This document shows, one piece after another, positions 35,502 to 42,893 of a stretch of 52,989 nt of DNA (position 1 is the first letter of the stretch; every line of letters starts with the position of its first letter). This DNA comes from Caldifarciminota bacterium (GTDB lineage: Bacteria > Hydrothermota > Hydrothermia > WGAB01), in the NCBI GenBank assembly GCA_015490555.1, contig WFXO01000044.1, positions 1 through 52,989 on the forward strand, written 5' to 3'. Made by a program: the position numbers and the translations under genes. The notes below the pieces were generated by a model. It was not told the origin of the DNA. It saw nothing but the letters and a program-made list of their open reading frames with translations, and did not search any database.

Positions 35502-36068
35502 TTAATACCGATAGCCTTGTCGTTCTTCTTCGGATTCCAAGGGCACCCCCAGGCCGAGAACCAAGCGGTTGACAAAGTTGAAATAGGCGATGATCTGGAC
35601 AATATCCAGGATGGCCGTGTCGTCATATCCGTGTGCCTGCAAGGCCTCCAGGTCCCCCATCTTGACGGCCCACGGGGTTCGGGTGAGTTTCTCGGCGAAA
35701 CGGCAAAGGGCGCGATCTCGAGGCTCCAGATCCTCCCAAGCCCGTTGTTGGACCTTGCGGATATATGCCTGTCGTTTTTCGTACCGGGCCAAGGCGTCGG
35801 AGTGATGGGCCACACAGTAATCACACGCATTCACAGCCGAGGTTGCTACACCCAGAAGTTCCCGCTCCCTTCGATGGAGCGGAGATCGGCCGAACATCAA
35901 GGTTAGATAGAGGTCCATGTGTGCCAGGAGGCTTTCAGGATGGAGACTATGGATGATATGGATTTCAGCGATTTTGCCACGTTTCTCTCGGATATCATCA
36001 TAGATCTCCTTGAGCCGACCTTCAGCCTGTGGAGGTCGGATCACACGAATCCAGGGTTTTGAGGTCAT
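35502..36068 (-). CDS. AhpD/carboxymuconolactone decarboxylase-like protein
   Basis: This 188-residue all-helical protein has the core motif NACDYCVAHHSDAL with C82, C85 and H89, which in AhpD-type enzymes forms a thiol redox centre acting on peroxides. The order of helices matches peroxidase-related CMD proteins (LGVATSAVNACDYC upstream of YDDTAILDIVQIIAYFNFVN). It overlaps the stop of the S9C peptidase as ATGA and is followed by a frameshifted membrane protein and a DsrE-like gene. The neighbours suggest redox or sulfur stress defence, which is an inference. Confidence 0.88.
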   Translation of the reverse strand: MTSKPWIRVIRPPQAEGRLKEIYDDIREKRGKIAEIHIIHSLHPESLLAHMDLYLTLMFGRSPLHRRERELLGVATSAVNACDYCVAHHSDALARYEKRQAYIRKVQQRAWEDLEPRDRALCRFAEKLTRTPWAVKMGDLEALQAHGYDDTAILDIVQIIAYFNFVNRLVLGLGVPLESEEERQGYRY

Positions 36069-37924
36069 GGTTTTTCCTCCGAGGGGCTGGCGGTGCCGAA
36101 GAACACCCGATCTAAGAAGTCGACGACCCGGGTATACGCATCAATGCGGTTTTTCAGTTTACTCAGGCCGTGTCCTTCGTCTTCGTAGATCAGCAGTTCT
36201 ACAGGTTGGTTTTTAGCTTTCAGGGCCTGGTAAATCTGTTCGGCCTCGTATACGGGGACCCGGGGATCGTTCCGACCATGGATGATGAACAAGGGGGCAC
36301 GAATTCGGTCAATGTAATGGATGGGAGAAATTTGCCGAAGGAGGTCTTCGTCGTCCAGGCTCCCGTATTCAGCCTCTCGAAGTCTTCTGCGATAGGGGCC
36401 AGTACGTTCGAGGAAGGTCTTGAAATTTGCGATCCCGACAATATCAATGCCGGCAGCAAAGAGATCTGGATAGAATGTCAGTCCAGCGAGAACCATATAG
36501 CCACCGTAACTGGCGCCCATGACCGCGACCCGATGGGGGTCGATGAGGCCGGACTGTTTCAGCCATCGAACGCCCTCTGCCAAGTCTCGCACGGCATCCA
36601 GGCGTTTCTCACGATCGTCAAGATGGAGATAGGTTCGGCCGTATCCTGCGCTCCCCCGCACATTCGGAGCAAACACGGCATATCCCCGATACAGAAAGTA
36701 TTGAAATAGCGGAGAAAACCCGGGCCGGTACTGGCTTTCCGGCCCTCCGTGGACATAAACGATGACGGGCGGTTTTCGGGTCGATGTGGATCTCGGTAAA
36801 TACAGGAACCCTGGAATCTCCAGGCCGTCAAAAGAACGGTATCGGACGGGCTGAGGGGCCACAAAGAGGTCGGGCGGAATCCCAGCGGTCGAACTGACCG
36901 TAAGTTGATCAAAGGTCTGATCCTTTAAAGAGTAGCGCCAGAGATCCCAGGTCTGAGTGGGCGTCGCTACGTGGAAAAAGAGTTGGGGTCCCTCTTCCAA
37001 CCAGGCGAGGCCTCCAGCGTTCCCCTGGGGCAGCCCTGGAATCTCTTGAATCTTCCCGGTGGTCAAATCCATAAGAAGGAGTTTTGAGTAGCCAGCCTCG
37101 TTCACGAAGGCCGCCATCCGCGTCCCGTCCTGAGTGATTTCAAACTCTTCATAGTCCCAAGGTCGGTTGTCCAGGTAGGTCAGAGACCGTGTGCGGAGAT
37201 CGAGTCGAGCCGGATTCAGAAACTCCCGATCCTGATCGGTTAACAGATACAGGCTTTGCCCATCCGGGGAGAACCGAACGTTTTGATATTGTGCAAACCC
37301 CTGATGTGGGGTCAAATAGGTATGTTCGCCGGTTTGGAGGTCGAGCAGAAAAAGGTCCTCGTCGAAGTTCGATCGGCTCTGCCGGACAACCAAAAACCGG
37401 GCGTTCGGAGAAAAGGCCAGAGCGGTATAGTAGCCATCGGTTTCCCAAACCCGCCGTTCTTTGCCGGTTTGGAGGTCGAGGACATAGACATCGAAGACAG
37501 CGGGGTCCCGACGGTTGGACACATAAGCCAAAAATCGGCCATCTCGGGACCAATCCCCGAGGTAATGAATGGCGTCTGGGGCATCTGTCAGTTGCCAGAG
37601 TCGGTCGCCGGTCGGGGTTGTCAAATAGATCTGGTACCGTTCATTCCCGCCTTGATCGGTGAGAAACGCCAGGACGGACCCGTCTGGGGCGACGCGGAAC
37701 CCGGCGATTCGTTCCTCAAAGAAGGTAACCTGGGTGGGACATCCCTGGGGCAAGTCGAGCCGCCAGATCTGCGGGGTCCCCGTGATGTTTGAAAGATAGG
37801 CAACCCATTGTCCTTTCGGATGGGGCTTGGGGGACCACGCCGCCTTGATCTTCAAGAACTGCTGAACGGTATACGGCTTTTGGGGAAAGGGCAAACTCAT
37901 CATCAAACATAGGACCCCGATCAT
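36065..37924 (-). CDS. S9C acylaminoacyl/oligopeptidase-type serine peptidase
   Basis: This 619-residue protein has a beta-propeller built from WD-like repeats (for example RFLAYVSNRRDPAVFDVYVL) and a C-terminal alpha/beta-hydrolase domain with GASYGGY (S472), the acid in HGRNDPRVP and the His in YEDEGHGL. It releases or cleaves short peptides; family members are dipeptidyl- or acylaminoacyl-peptidases. The N-terminus is weakly hydrophobic (IGVLCLMMSLPFPQ), perhaps a signal sequence. The ATG at 37924 lies 7 bases after AAAAAT, with TTGCAT 17 bases further up. It heads a four-gene operon with AhpD-like, membrane and DsrE-like genes. Confidence 0.9.
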   Translation of the reverse strand: MIGVLCLMMSLPFPQKPYTVQQFLKIKAAWSPKPHPKGQWVAYLSNITGTPQIWRLDLPQGCPTQVTFFEERIAGFRVAPDGSVLAFLTDQGGNERYQIYLTTPTGDRLWQLTDAPDAIHYLGDWSRDGRFLAYVSNRRDPAVFDVYVLDLQTGKERRVWETDGYYTALAFSPNARFLVVRQSRSNFDEDLFLLDLQTGEHTYLTPHQGFAQYQNVRFSPDGQSLYLLTDQDREFLNPARLDLRTRSLTYLDNRPWDYEEFEITQDGTRMAAFVNEAGYSKLLLMDLTTGKIQEIPGLPQGNAGGLAWLEEGPQLFFHVATPTQTWDLWRYSLKDQTFDQLTVSSTAGIPPDLFVAPQPVRYRSFDGLEIPGFLYLPRSTSTRKPPVIVYVHGGPESQYRPGFSPLFQYFLYRGYAVFAPNVRGSAGYGRTYLHLDDREKRLDAVRDLAEGVRWLKQSGLIDPHRVAVMGASYGGYMVLAGLTFYPDLFAAGIDIVGIANFKTFLERTGPYRRRLREAEYGSLDDEDLLRQISPIHYIDRIRAPLFIIHGRNDPRVPVYEAEQIYQALKAKNQPVELLIYEDEGHGLSKLKNRIDAYTRVVDFLDRVFFGTASPSEEKP

Positions 37925-37931
37925 GGTCTCG

Positions 37932-37960
37932 ATTTTTTAGGAAGACATCAGAGGATGCAA
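37932..37960 (-). promoter_or_regulatory. Leaderless promoter candidate for the S9C operon
   Basis: On the minus strand TTGCAT (37955-37960), 17 bases, AAAAAT (37932-37937), 7 bases, ATG at 37924. The -10 box is weak, but spacing agrees with the others in the window. Confidence 0.45.
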
Positions 37961-38043
37961 TGGCTCCAAGGAGGCAAGAGGGGATCACGAGGCACCGGGG
38001 GAGAGGCCGGACTGAACCCCAGAGGGCTCAGAACTGAGTCAGG

Positions 38044-38193
38044 TTACTCCTTTTTACCAATGGCCTGAAAGAGGGAGATAATCGCGATGAGCAGACCCCC
38101 GATCCAATAGATCCAGGTCGGGGGAGACTCCACAAAGATGGCCACCAAGAAGATCAACGCACCCAGAATAAAGTTTACCCATGCTTGCCACAT
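38044..38193 (-). CDS. SPW-type small membrane protein (49 residues)
   Basis: This short gene encodes a 49-residue protein with two membrane helices around SPPTWIYWIGG: an N-terminal AWVNFILGALIFLVAIFV and a C-terminal GGLLIAIISLFQAIG, ending KKE. It resembles the SPW repeat of small bacterial membrane proteins of unknown role. The evidence that it is real is strong: a TTGACA-17-TAATCT promoter (38238-38266), an 8-base AAAGGAGG 6 bases before the ATG, and uninterrupted hydrophobic coding. It is missed by searches with a 60-codon limit. The longer minus-strand frame at 38054-38266 is in another phase. Confidence 0.8.
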   Translation of the reverse strand: MWQAWVNFILGALIFLVAIFVESPPTWIYWIGGLLIAIISLFQAIGKKE

Positions 38194-38237
38194 GGTTCAC
38201 CTCCTTTCTGGCCTCTCCCCAACCCCGGTGCTCCAAA

Positions 38238-38266
38238 AGATTACGCGGACTGCGTGGTTTTGTCAA
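38238..38266 (-). promoter_or_regulatory. Sigma70 promoter for the SPW-type gene
   Basis: Minus strand: consensus TTGACA (38261-38266), 17-base spacer, TAATCT (38238-38243). A leader of roughly 38 bases carries the Shine-Dalgarno AAAGGAGG at 38200-38207. Confidence 0.7.
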
Positions 38267-38318
38267 GTTCTACCGGTTAGTCCGGCTTTCCAACCTACAT
38301 TTGAGTAAACAAAAAAGG

Positions 38319-38891
38319 CTACTCGTCAGTCGATGCCTCCATCTCCTTCTTCAGGGACCGATAGAGGTCCTGGACGAGAGTGAAGGTTTCAAAGAAAGGC
38401 CGATTCGAGGGTGTCTGGAAGATAGTTTGGATCCGCTGTTTGGGGGATTTTGCTCGCTCTGCGGCCTCGAACAGGAGTTCCAGTTTATCGAGGGCTCGAA
38501 CCAATTGTGCTTCGATGGTTTCCCCCGCTTCGAACTCCCTCCAGAGGTTTACCAACGTCTCATCGTCGCCGAACACCTCCTGGACTGCAGCCTCTTCTGC
38601 TTTCCGCACCGTCTCCTGGCCGAGGAACCGGCGAGCCTCCAGGTGAAGATCTCCGAGCCGGCTCTCCCCGACTTCATGGATCAACGCCATGACCAGCGCT
38701 TTGTGGAGATCCAGGGTGACCCCTTCCTTCTGGAGTTCACGCCCAACGAGGAGGGTTAAAATCGCGACACCAAATGTATGCGCTGCAACCGTCTCCCCTG
38801 GGTCGTGACCGTAGAAACTCCAGCCACTTCGGTAAGTCCGTTTGAGTCGAAAAAAATCATTGAGGACCTTACGGATCCGTGTGGTCTCCAT
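38319..38891 (-). CDS. HD-domain phosphohydrolase (YfbR/HDDC2-like)
   Basis: This 190-residue helical protein has an HD-domain metal site near H38 (ETVAAHTFGVA) and IHEVGESRLGDLH, in which H72 is followed by Glu73 rather than the usual Asp. The rest (E76, D81) fits YfbR/HDDC2-like 5'-nucleotidases that act on deoxynucleoside monophosphates. The HE in place of HD is odd and may change metal binding. An AGGAGG lies 5-6 bases before the ATG. It is the last gene of the fabH-containing operon and overlaps the NDUFA9-like gene by 23 bases. Confidence 0.8.
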   Translation of the reverse strand: METTRIRKVLNDFFRLKRTYRSGWSFYGHDPGETVAAHTFGVAILTLLVGRELQKEGVTLDLHKALVMALIHEVGESRLGDLHLEARRFLGQETVRKAEEAAVQEVFGDDETLVNLWREFEAGETIEAQLVRALDKLELLFEAAERAKSPKQRIQTIFQTPSNRPFFETFTLVQDLYRSLKKEMEASTDE

Positions 38892-39792
38892 TGTTTCCTC
38901 CTACAGATTTTGACATATACGCTCGAAATGAAATGGGTTCGATTTGAAAGACCTCGAAGTATCTCTGCCAGTGCGGTGTCGTATTCCCTTGGGCCAGCAT
39001 GATGAATTGCTCTTCCGTCATGGGCCACCCCGGGAGGTGCTGGAAAACTCGGGTCAAGCGGAGCATCCATGCGCCGGGGAATGGCATCAGAAGCACCGGC
39101 CCTGGGACGGTTTGACGGACAATCCTCAGAAAATCCCGATAGGGGATCACCTCTGGACCTGCCACTTCGAAGATCTGACCGACTGTCTCCGGGTTGCTCA
39201 AGGCCTTCACAAACCCCTGAACGACATTGTCGATGTGGACCGGTTGGAGTTCAAAGGAGTCAGGGCCCGTGAAATAGGGGAACACCCGTGTCCAGGCCAT
39301 CATCCTACGAATCATGCCTGTCAGGACATCCCCCCGGCCGAAGATAACCGAGGGTCGGAAGATCGTCCAGGAAAACGGGGAGGACTGCACGCGTTCTTCT
39401 GCCCGTTTTTTGGTCTTTTGATATTGTGTCACTTCCCGATCAGCACCGAGTGCACTCATTTGGAGCCATCGTCGAACACCGGCCTGTTCTGCAGCAGCCA
39501 GGAGCCTTTCGGTGATCTCCACATGGACCGTCTGAAAGGTGATCCCTTGGCGAGGGTCTTCACGAATAATCCCGACAAGATGGAGGACCGCATCATGGCC
39601 CGGGAGTGTGTCGACCCAGGGGCCGGGGGTTCGGAGATCGGCCTGGACCACCTTCGAGCAGGCCCTTTTGGGACATCGTTCGATTCGGCGGGCTACGCAG
39701 GTGACTTCATACCCTTCGCGGTGGAGTGCGATGGCCAAATTTCGTCCGACATAGCCGGACGCACCGGTCAGGAAGACCTTCCGATTTACCAT
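38869..39792 (-). CDS. NAD(P)-binding epimerase/NDUFA9-like protein
   Basis: About 307 residues with a Rossmann fold. The dinucleotide site is VFLTGASGYVGRNLA (G10, G13, G16), and next come HDAVLHLVGIIRED and the YxxxK-type segment YQKTKKRAEE. A long C-terminal part lacks other enzyme motifs. It resembles complex I NDUFA9-like or atypical SDR (a5) proteins that bind NAD(P) and may act on quinones, lipids or sugars. The frame opens with a GTG at 39813; the ATG at 39792 is closer to the Rossmann start and overlaps the fabH stop by 7 bases. Its function in this operon is not known. Confidence 0.85.
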   Translation of the reverse strand: MVNRKVFLTGASGYVGRNLAIALHREGYEVTCVARRIERCPKRACSKVVQADLRTPGPWVDTLPGHDAVLHLVGIIREDPRQGITFQTVHVEITERLLAAAEQAGVRRWLQMSALGADREVTQYQKTKKRAEERVQSSPFSWTIFRPSVIFGRGDVLTGMIRRMMAWTRVFPYFTGPDSFELQPVHIDNVVQGFVKALSNPETVGQIFEVAGPEVIPYRDFLRIVRQTVPGPVLLMPFPGAWMLRLTRVFQHLPGWPMTEEQFIMLAQGNTTPHWQRYFEVFQIEPISFRAYMSKSVGGNNGDHTDP

Positions 39793-40766
39793 CGGAGAAC
39801 GATGGCTCCCCACGTAAAGCCCGCACCAAAGGCGACCAGGACAACAATTTGGCCGGGCTTTAGGAGACCTCGATCCTCCATTTCGGCCAGGGCGATTGGG
39901 ATCGAGGCCGCAGAGGTATTCCCGTAGCGGTCAATGTTGACGTAGACTTTTTCCATGGGTAGATGGATGCGTTTGGCTGTAGCGTCAATGATGCGGAGAT
40001 TGGCCTGATGGGGAACCAGCCAATCCACTTCTTCCGGTTTTACGCCGGCCAATTCAAGGGCACGGACGACGGATTCCTGCATGCCGTAGACTGCGTATTT
40101 AAAGACCTCCCGGCCCTTCATTTTGAGGAAGTGTTCGCGGTTTTGGATGGTCTCGATGGAGGCAGGCCTCCGGGAGCCGCCGGCGGGTAAATACAGGAGA
40201 TCTGCCAAGGTCCCATCACCGCCCAGGTATGCAGAGAGGATCCCCCGGTCGCTGTCGTCCTTGGTCAAAATCGCAGCACCGGCACCATCGCCGAACAGGA
40301 CGCAGGTGTTCCGATCGGTAAAATCCGTAATTTTTGTAAGGGTCTCTGCACCGACGACCAAGACATGCCGATACGTATCGTCGATGCTCAGGAGGCCTCG
40401 CGCGACTTCGAGGGCGTAGATGAAGCCGGGGCAGGCGGCCTCAAGGTCAAAGCAGGGACGTCCTTTGATCCCCAGCCGAGCCTGAAGCAAGCATGCTGTT
40501 GCGGGAAATGGCATATCTGGCGTCGCGGTGCCGACGATGATCATATCCAGGTCTTCCGGGGTCATGCCCGTACGATCCAGCACGCGGAGGGTGGCCTCAT
40601 AAGCGAGGTCAGACGTGGCCTGATCTTCACTGGCAATCCGTCTTTCTCGGATACCTGTCCGCTCGACAATCCATTCATCCGAGGTCTCGACCATCTTCTC
40701 GAGATCGAAATTGGTCAAGACCCGATCGGGTACATATGCACCGACACCCAGGATCCGAACGCCCAT
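39786..40766 (-). CDS. fabH: Beta-ketoacyl-ACP synthase III
   Basis: This 326-residue thiolase-fold enzyme has the FabH catalytic triad: C112 in LEAACPGF, H253 in VPHQANLRI and N283 in DRYGNTSAAS, plus the C-terminal FGAGFTWGA loop. It condenses acetyl-CoA with malonyl-ACP to start fatty acid synthesis. It lies between a site-2 protease gene (4 bases upstream) and the NDUFA9-like gene. Only this fab gene is in the window, so its context is the isoprenoid/envelope operon. Confidence 0.96.
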   Translation of the reverse strand: MGVRILGVGAYVPDRVLTNFDLEKMVETSDEWIVERTGIRERRIASEDQATSDLAYEATLRVLDRTGMTPEDLDMIIVGTATPDMPFPATACLLQARLGIKGRPCFDLEAACPGFIYALEVARGLLSIDDTYRHVLVVGAETLTKITDFTDRNTCVLFGDGAGAAILTKDDSDRGILSAYLGGDGTLADLLYLPAGGSRRPASIETIQNREHFLKMKGREVFKYAVYGMQESVVRALELAGVKPEEVDWLVPHQANLRIIDATAKRIHLPMEKVYVNIDRYGNTSAASIPIALAEMEDRGLLKPGQIVVLVAFGAGFTWGAIVLRW

Positions 40767-40771
40767 CAGTC

Positions 40772-41383
40772 TTATCCTCCTATGGTCAGGTGTAAGCCAA
40801 CGTTCATCAACGGAGATAGGATCATGCCCAGCAGGTTGATGCCCAAAAACATGGGCATCACGATCACGATCAAAAGGAGGATTGGGCCACTGCGTTCCAG
40901 GGTGTAGACCCAGGGCTCTCTGGGGAGTACAAAGGAGAGGATCCGCCAGCCGTCTAATGGGGCCAGCGGGATGAGATTAAAGAAGGCCAGAATCAAATTG
41001 ATATACACGAAGTAAAACAACAGAAGTTCCAAGTAAGGGAGGCCTGTGGTCCCTTGTATGGCCCGGTAAATTTGCCCAAAGACGAAGGCGGAAAGGAAAT
41101 TGGACGTGGGGCCGGCAAGGGCCACAAGGGCCATATCCCGTGCGGGATTTTGAAAATACATCGGGTTGACCGGCACGGGCTTGGCCCAGCCGATTTTTGC
41201 AATAAAGAGCATGATCGTACCGATCGGGTCTAAATGCCTCAAAGGGTTCAAGGTTAGGCGGCCCGCATACTTGGCAGTGGGATCTCCCAGTCGCAGGGCG
41301 ACCCAGCCGTGTGCCACCTCATGGATGGTCAACGCATAAAGAATGGGCAAAATCAGCAATAAGAGTTCGAAGGCCGTACTCAT
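40772..41383 (-). CDS. Site-2 protease family membrane metalloprotease (M50)
   Basis: This 203-residue integral membrane protein has the zinc motif HEVAH (H21, E22, H25) in the first helix and the second motif NLIPLAPLDGWRI with the metal-binding Asp. Four to six helices follow the M50 pattern. Site-2 proteases cut membrane-bound regulators; this short form lacks a PDZ domain. The ATG overlaps the PAP2-like stop as ATGA. The substrate is not predictable. Confidence 0.92.
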   Translation of the reverse strand: MSTAFELLLLILPILYALTIHEVAHGWVALRLGDPTAKYAGRLTLNPLRHLDPIGTIMLFIAKIGWAKPVPVNPMYFQNPARDMALVALAGPTSNFLSAFVFGQIYRAIQGTTGLPYLELLLFYFVYINLILAFFNLIPLAPLDGWRILSFVLPREPWVYTLERSGPILLLIVIVMPMFLGINLLGMILSPLMNVGLHLTIGG

Positions 41384-41835
41384 GGGAAGATCCTCACAAA
41401 GATGACAGAGGCTACAATGCCAGCCAGTGCGCCAACCAAGACCTCGGTCGGGGTATGACCCAGGAGTTCCCGAAGTCGTTCTTCTCGGATGGTATGAGAC
41501 ACACTAAACTCTTCCAGCATCTTGTTGATCACAGCGGCCTGTTCGCCCGCTGCGCGCCGCAGTCCCGCGGCATCATACATGATGATGAGGCTAAAAAACA
41601 GGACCAACCCAAACAGAGGGGAATCAAATCCGTGTCGTAACCCGATCAAGGTCGACAGACTCATGACGGACGCAGAATGAGAACTGGGCATTCCGCCGGT
41701 GGTGATGAGCCATTGGAAATCCGGACGTCCCTCGCGAGCAAAGTGGTAAAAGAACTTGTACAGTTGAGCCAAGATCCCAATCAGCAAAGGGAAGATGACA
41801 TATTCGTTTGTAAAGATGTCACGTAGGACTGTCAT
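41380..41835 (-). CDS. Divergent PAP2 family membrane protein (DUF212)
   Basis: This 151-residue membrane protein matches the divergent PAP2 family, PF02681: ITTGGMPSSHSASVMSLSTL around residue 50 is the phosphatase-like motif, and GHTPTEVLVGALAGIVAS lies at the C-terminus. Its role is unproven; the fold suggests lipid or isoprenyl phosphate hydrolysis. It lies directly after the isoprenyl diphosphate synthase gene (gap of 1 base), which makes a role on isoprenyl phosphates attractive but unproven. Confidence 0.9.
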   Translation of the reverse strand: MTVLRDIFTNEYVIFPLLIGILAQLYKFFYHFAREGRPDFQWLITTGGMPSSHSASVMSLSTLIGLRHGFDSPLFGLVLFFSLIIMYDAAGLRRAAGEQAAVINKMLEEFSVSHTIREERLRELLGHTPTEVLVGALAGIVASVIFVRIFP

Positions 41836-41836
41836 C

Positions 41837-42721
41837 TCAGTAGATCCGTTCTACAATGAAATCTGCCAAGGACAACAAGGGCTTTGCCCGATCTGAGAAG
41901 CGTTGTGACAGGAGAGTTTTCGCACGATCGCGATAGTCGAAGGCGTCTTTTCTTGCGCGCTCGAGCCCGAAGACACGCGGATAGGTGCACTTGCCCCGGG
42001 CACGGTCTTTATGAGACTTTTTGCCGAGGGCTTCCTCTTCGCCGACCTCATCCAGAATGTCGTCCACGATCTGGAACGCGATCCCCAAAGCCAACCCGGC
42101 CTCTTTTAACACCCCGAGGGTTTCGGCATCTGCCTGGGCGGCGATGCCACCGACCACCAGGCTTGCGCGGATCAATGCGGCGGTTTTTCGGCGGTGGATC
42201 CGCAAGACCTTTTCTGGCGTTGGCGGGGTGCCTTCGGCCAGGAGGTCTTCTACCTGTCCACCGATCATCCCCTCCCGGCCCGACGCCCAAAGGATTTCTT
42301 TCAGCGCGTCTAAGATCACCGGTGCAGGCAGCGGAGCCCGGACCGCTAAATCAAAGGCGTACGCAAATAGGGCATCACCCGCAAGGATGGCCATGCCTTC
42401 TCCAAAGACCTTATGGCTGGCGGGTTTGCCTCGTCGATAGTCATCGTCATCCATCGCTGGCAAGTCATCGTGAATCAGGGAGAATGTGTGAATCAACTCA
42501 ATCGAGCACGCCAGGGGCATCACCGCATCTACGTCCGTTCCTCCACAGATCTCATAGGTGGTGAGGGTGAGGATCGGGCGGATCCGCTTGCCACCGGCAA
42601 AGAGGGTATAGCGCATCGCCCGAGAGAGGGTTTCCGGCGGGTCCGTCTCTTTGGGGAGATATCGGTCTAATGCCTCATCAATGAGTTGCTTTTTCTCTCG
42701 CAGGAACACCTGAAGGTCCAT
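41837..42721 (-). CDS. ispA: Polyprenyl synthetase (farnesyl/geranylgeranyl diphosphate synthase)
   Basis: About 294 residues. The first aspartate-rich motif is DDLPAMD (D85, D86, D91) and the second DDILD (D220, D221, D224). GGKRIRPILTL and KTAALI are also family marks. It condenses IPP with allylic diphosphates, giving C15 to C20 chains; the exact length cannot be fixed, so ispA is used loosely. The frame is open from 42751, but that overlaps the promoter (TTGACT, 17 bases, TAAACT). The ATG at 42721, 8 bases after the -10 box, is preferred and matches the family. It is the first gene of a six-gene operon to 38319. Confidence 0.9.
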   Translation of the reverse strand: MDLQVFLREKKQLIDEALDRYLPKETDPPETLSRAMRYTLFAGGKRIRPILTLTTYEICGGTDVDAVMPLACSIELIHTFSLIHDDLPAMDDDDYRRGKPASHKVFGEGMAILAGDALFAYAFDLAVRAPLPAPVILDALKEILWASGREGMIGGQVEDLLAEGTPPTPEKVLRIHRRKTAALIRASLVVGGIAAQADAETLGVLKEAGLALGIAFQIVDDILDEVGEEEALGKKSHKDRARGKCTYPRVFGLERARKDAFDYRDRAKTLLSQRFSDRAKPLLSLADFIVERIY

Positions 42722-42729
42722 GGAAAGTA

Positions 42730-42758
42730 AGTTTAGTGAAACTCCGTCCATAAGTCAA
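42730..42758 (-). promoter_or_regulatory. Leaderless sigma70-like promoter for the ispA operon
   Basis: Minus strand: TTGACT (42753-42758), 17 bases, TAAACT (42730-42735), 8 bases, ATG at 42721. It faces the sprA promoter across a short divergent region. Confidence 0.6.
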
Positions 42759-42822
42759 ACAAAGGGCGCGGAAGTTTCGACAGAATCTTGGATTGACGGA
42801 CCGGGTCCAGTGGAGTTTTGAC

Positions 42823-42851
42823 TTGATTTCCAGTAAGGGGACTTGTAACAT
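42823..42851 (+). promoter_or_regulatory. Promoter candidate for sprA
   Basis: TTGATT (42823-42828), 17 bases, TAACAT (42846-42851). It would give a leader of about 35 bases to the TTG at 42894. A second -10-like TACAAT (42883-42888) lies 5 bases before that TTG but has no good -35 box. Confidence 0.4.
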
Positions 42852-42893
42852 AATAGCGGGGTAGCGTTACAGTTTTTGAAGGTACAATCGCTT

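Noticed and set aside
38944-39927. A 327-codon plus-strand open frame
   Set aside because: It is antisense to the NDUFA9-like and fabH genes, without any recognisable domain.
41884-42564. A 226-codon plus-strand frame rich in Arg and Pro
   Set aside because: It is antisense to the isoprenyl synthase gene; its composition is typical of a shadow frame.
42876-42893. sprA start at the TTG 42876
   Set aside because: The TTG at 42894 gives a cleaner basic signal peptide and has a possible GAAGG site upstream; the extra six residues add nothing, but the choice is not proven.
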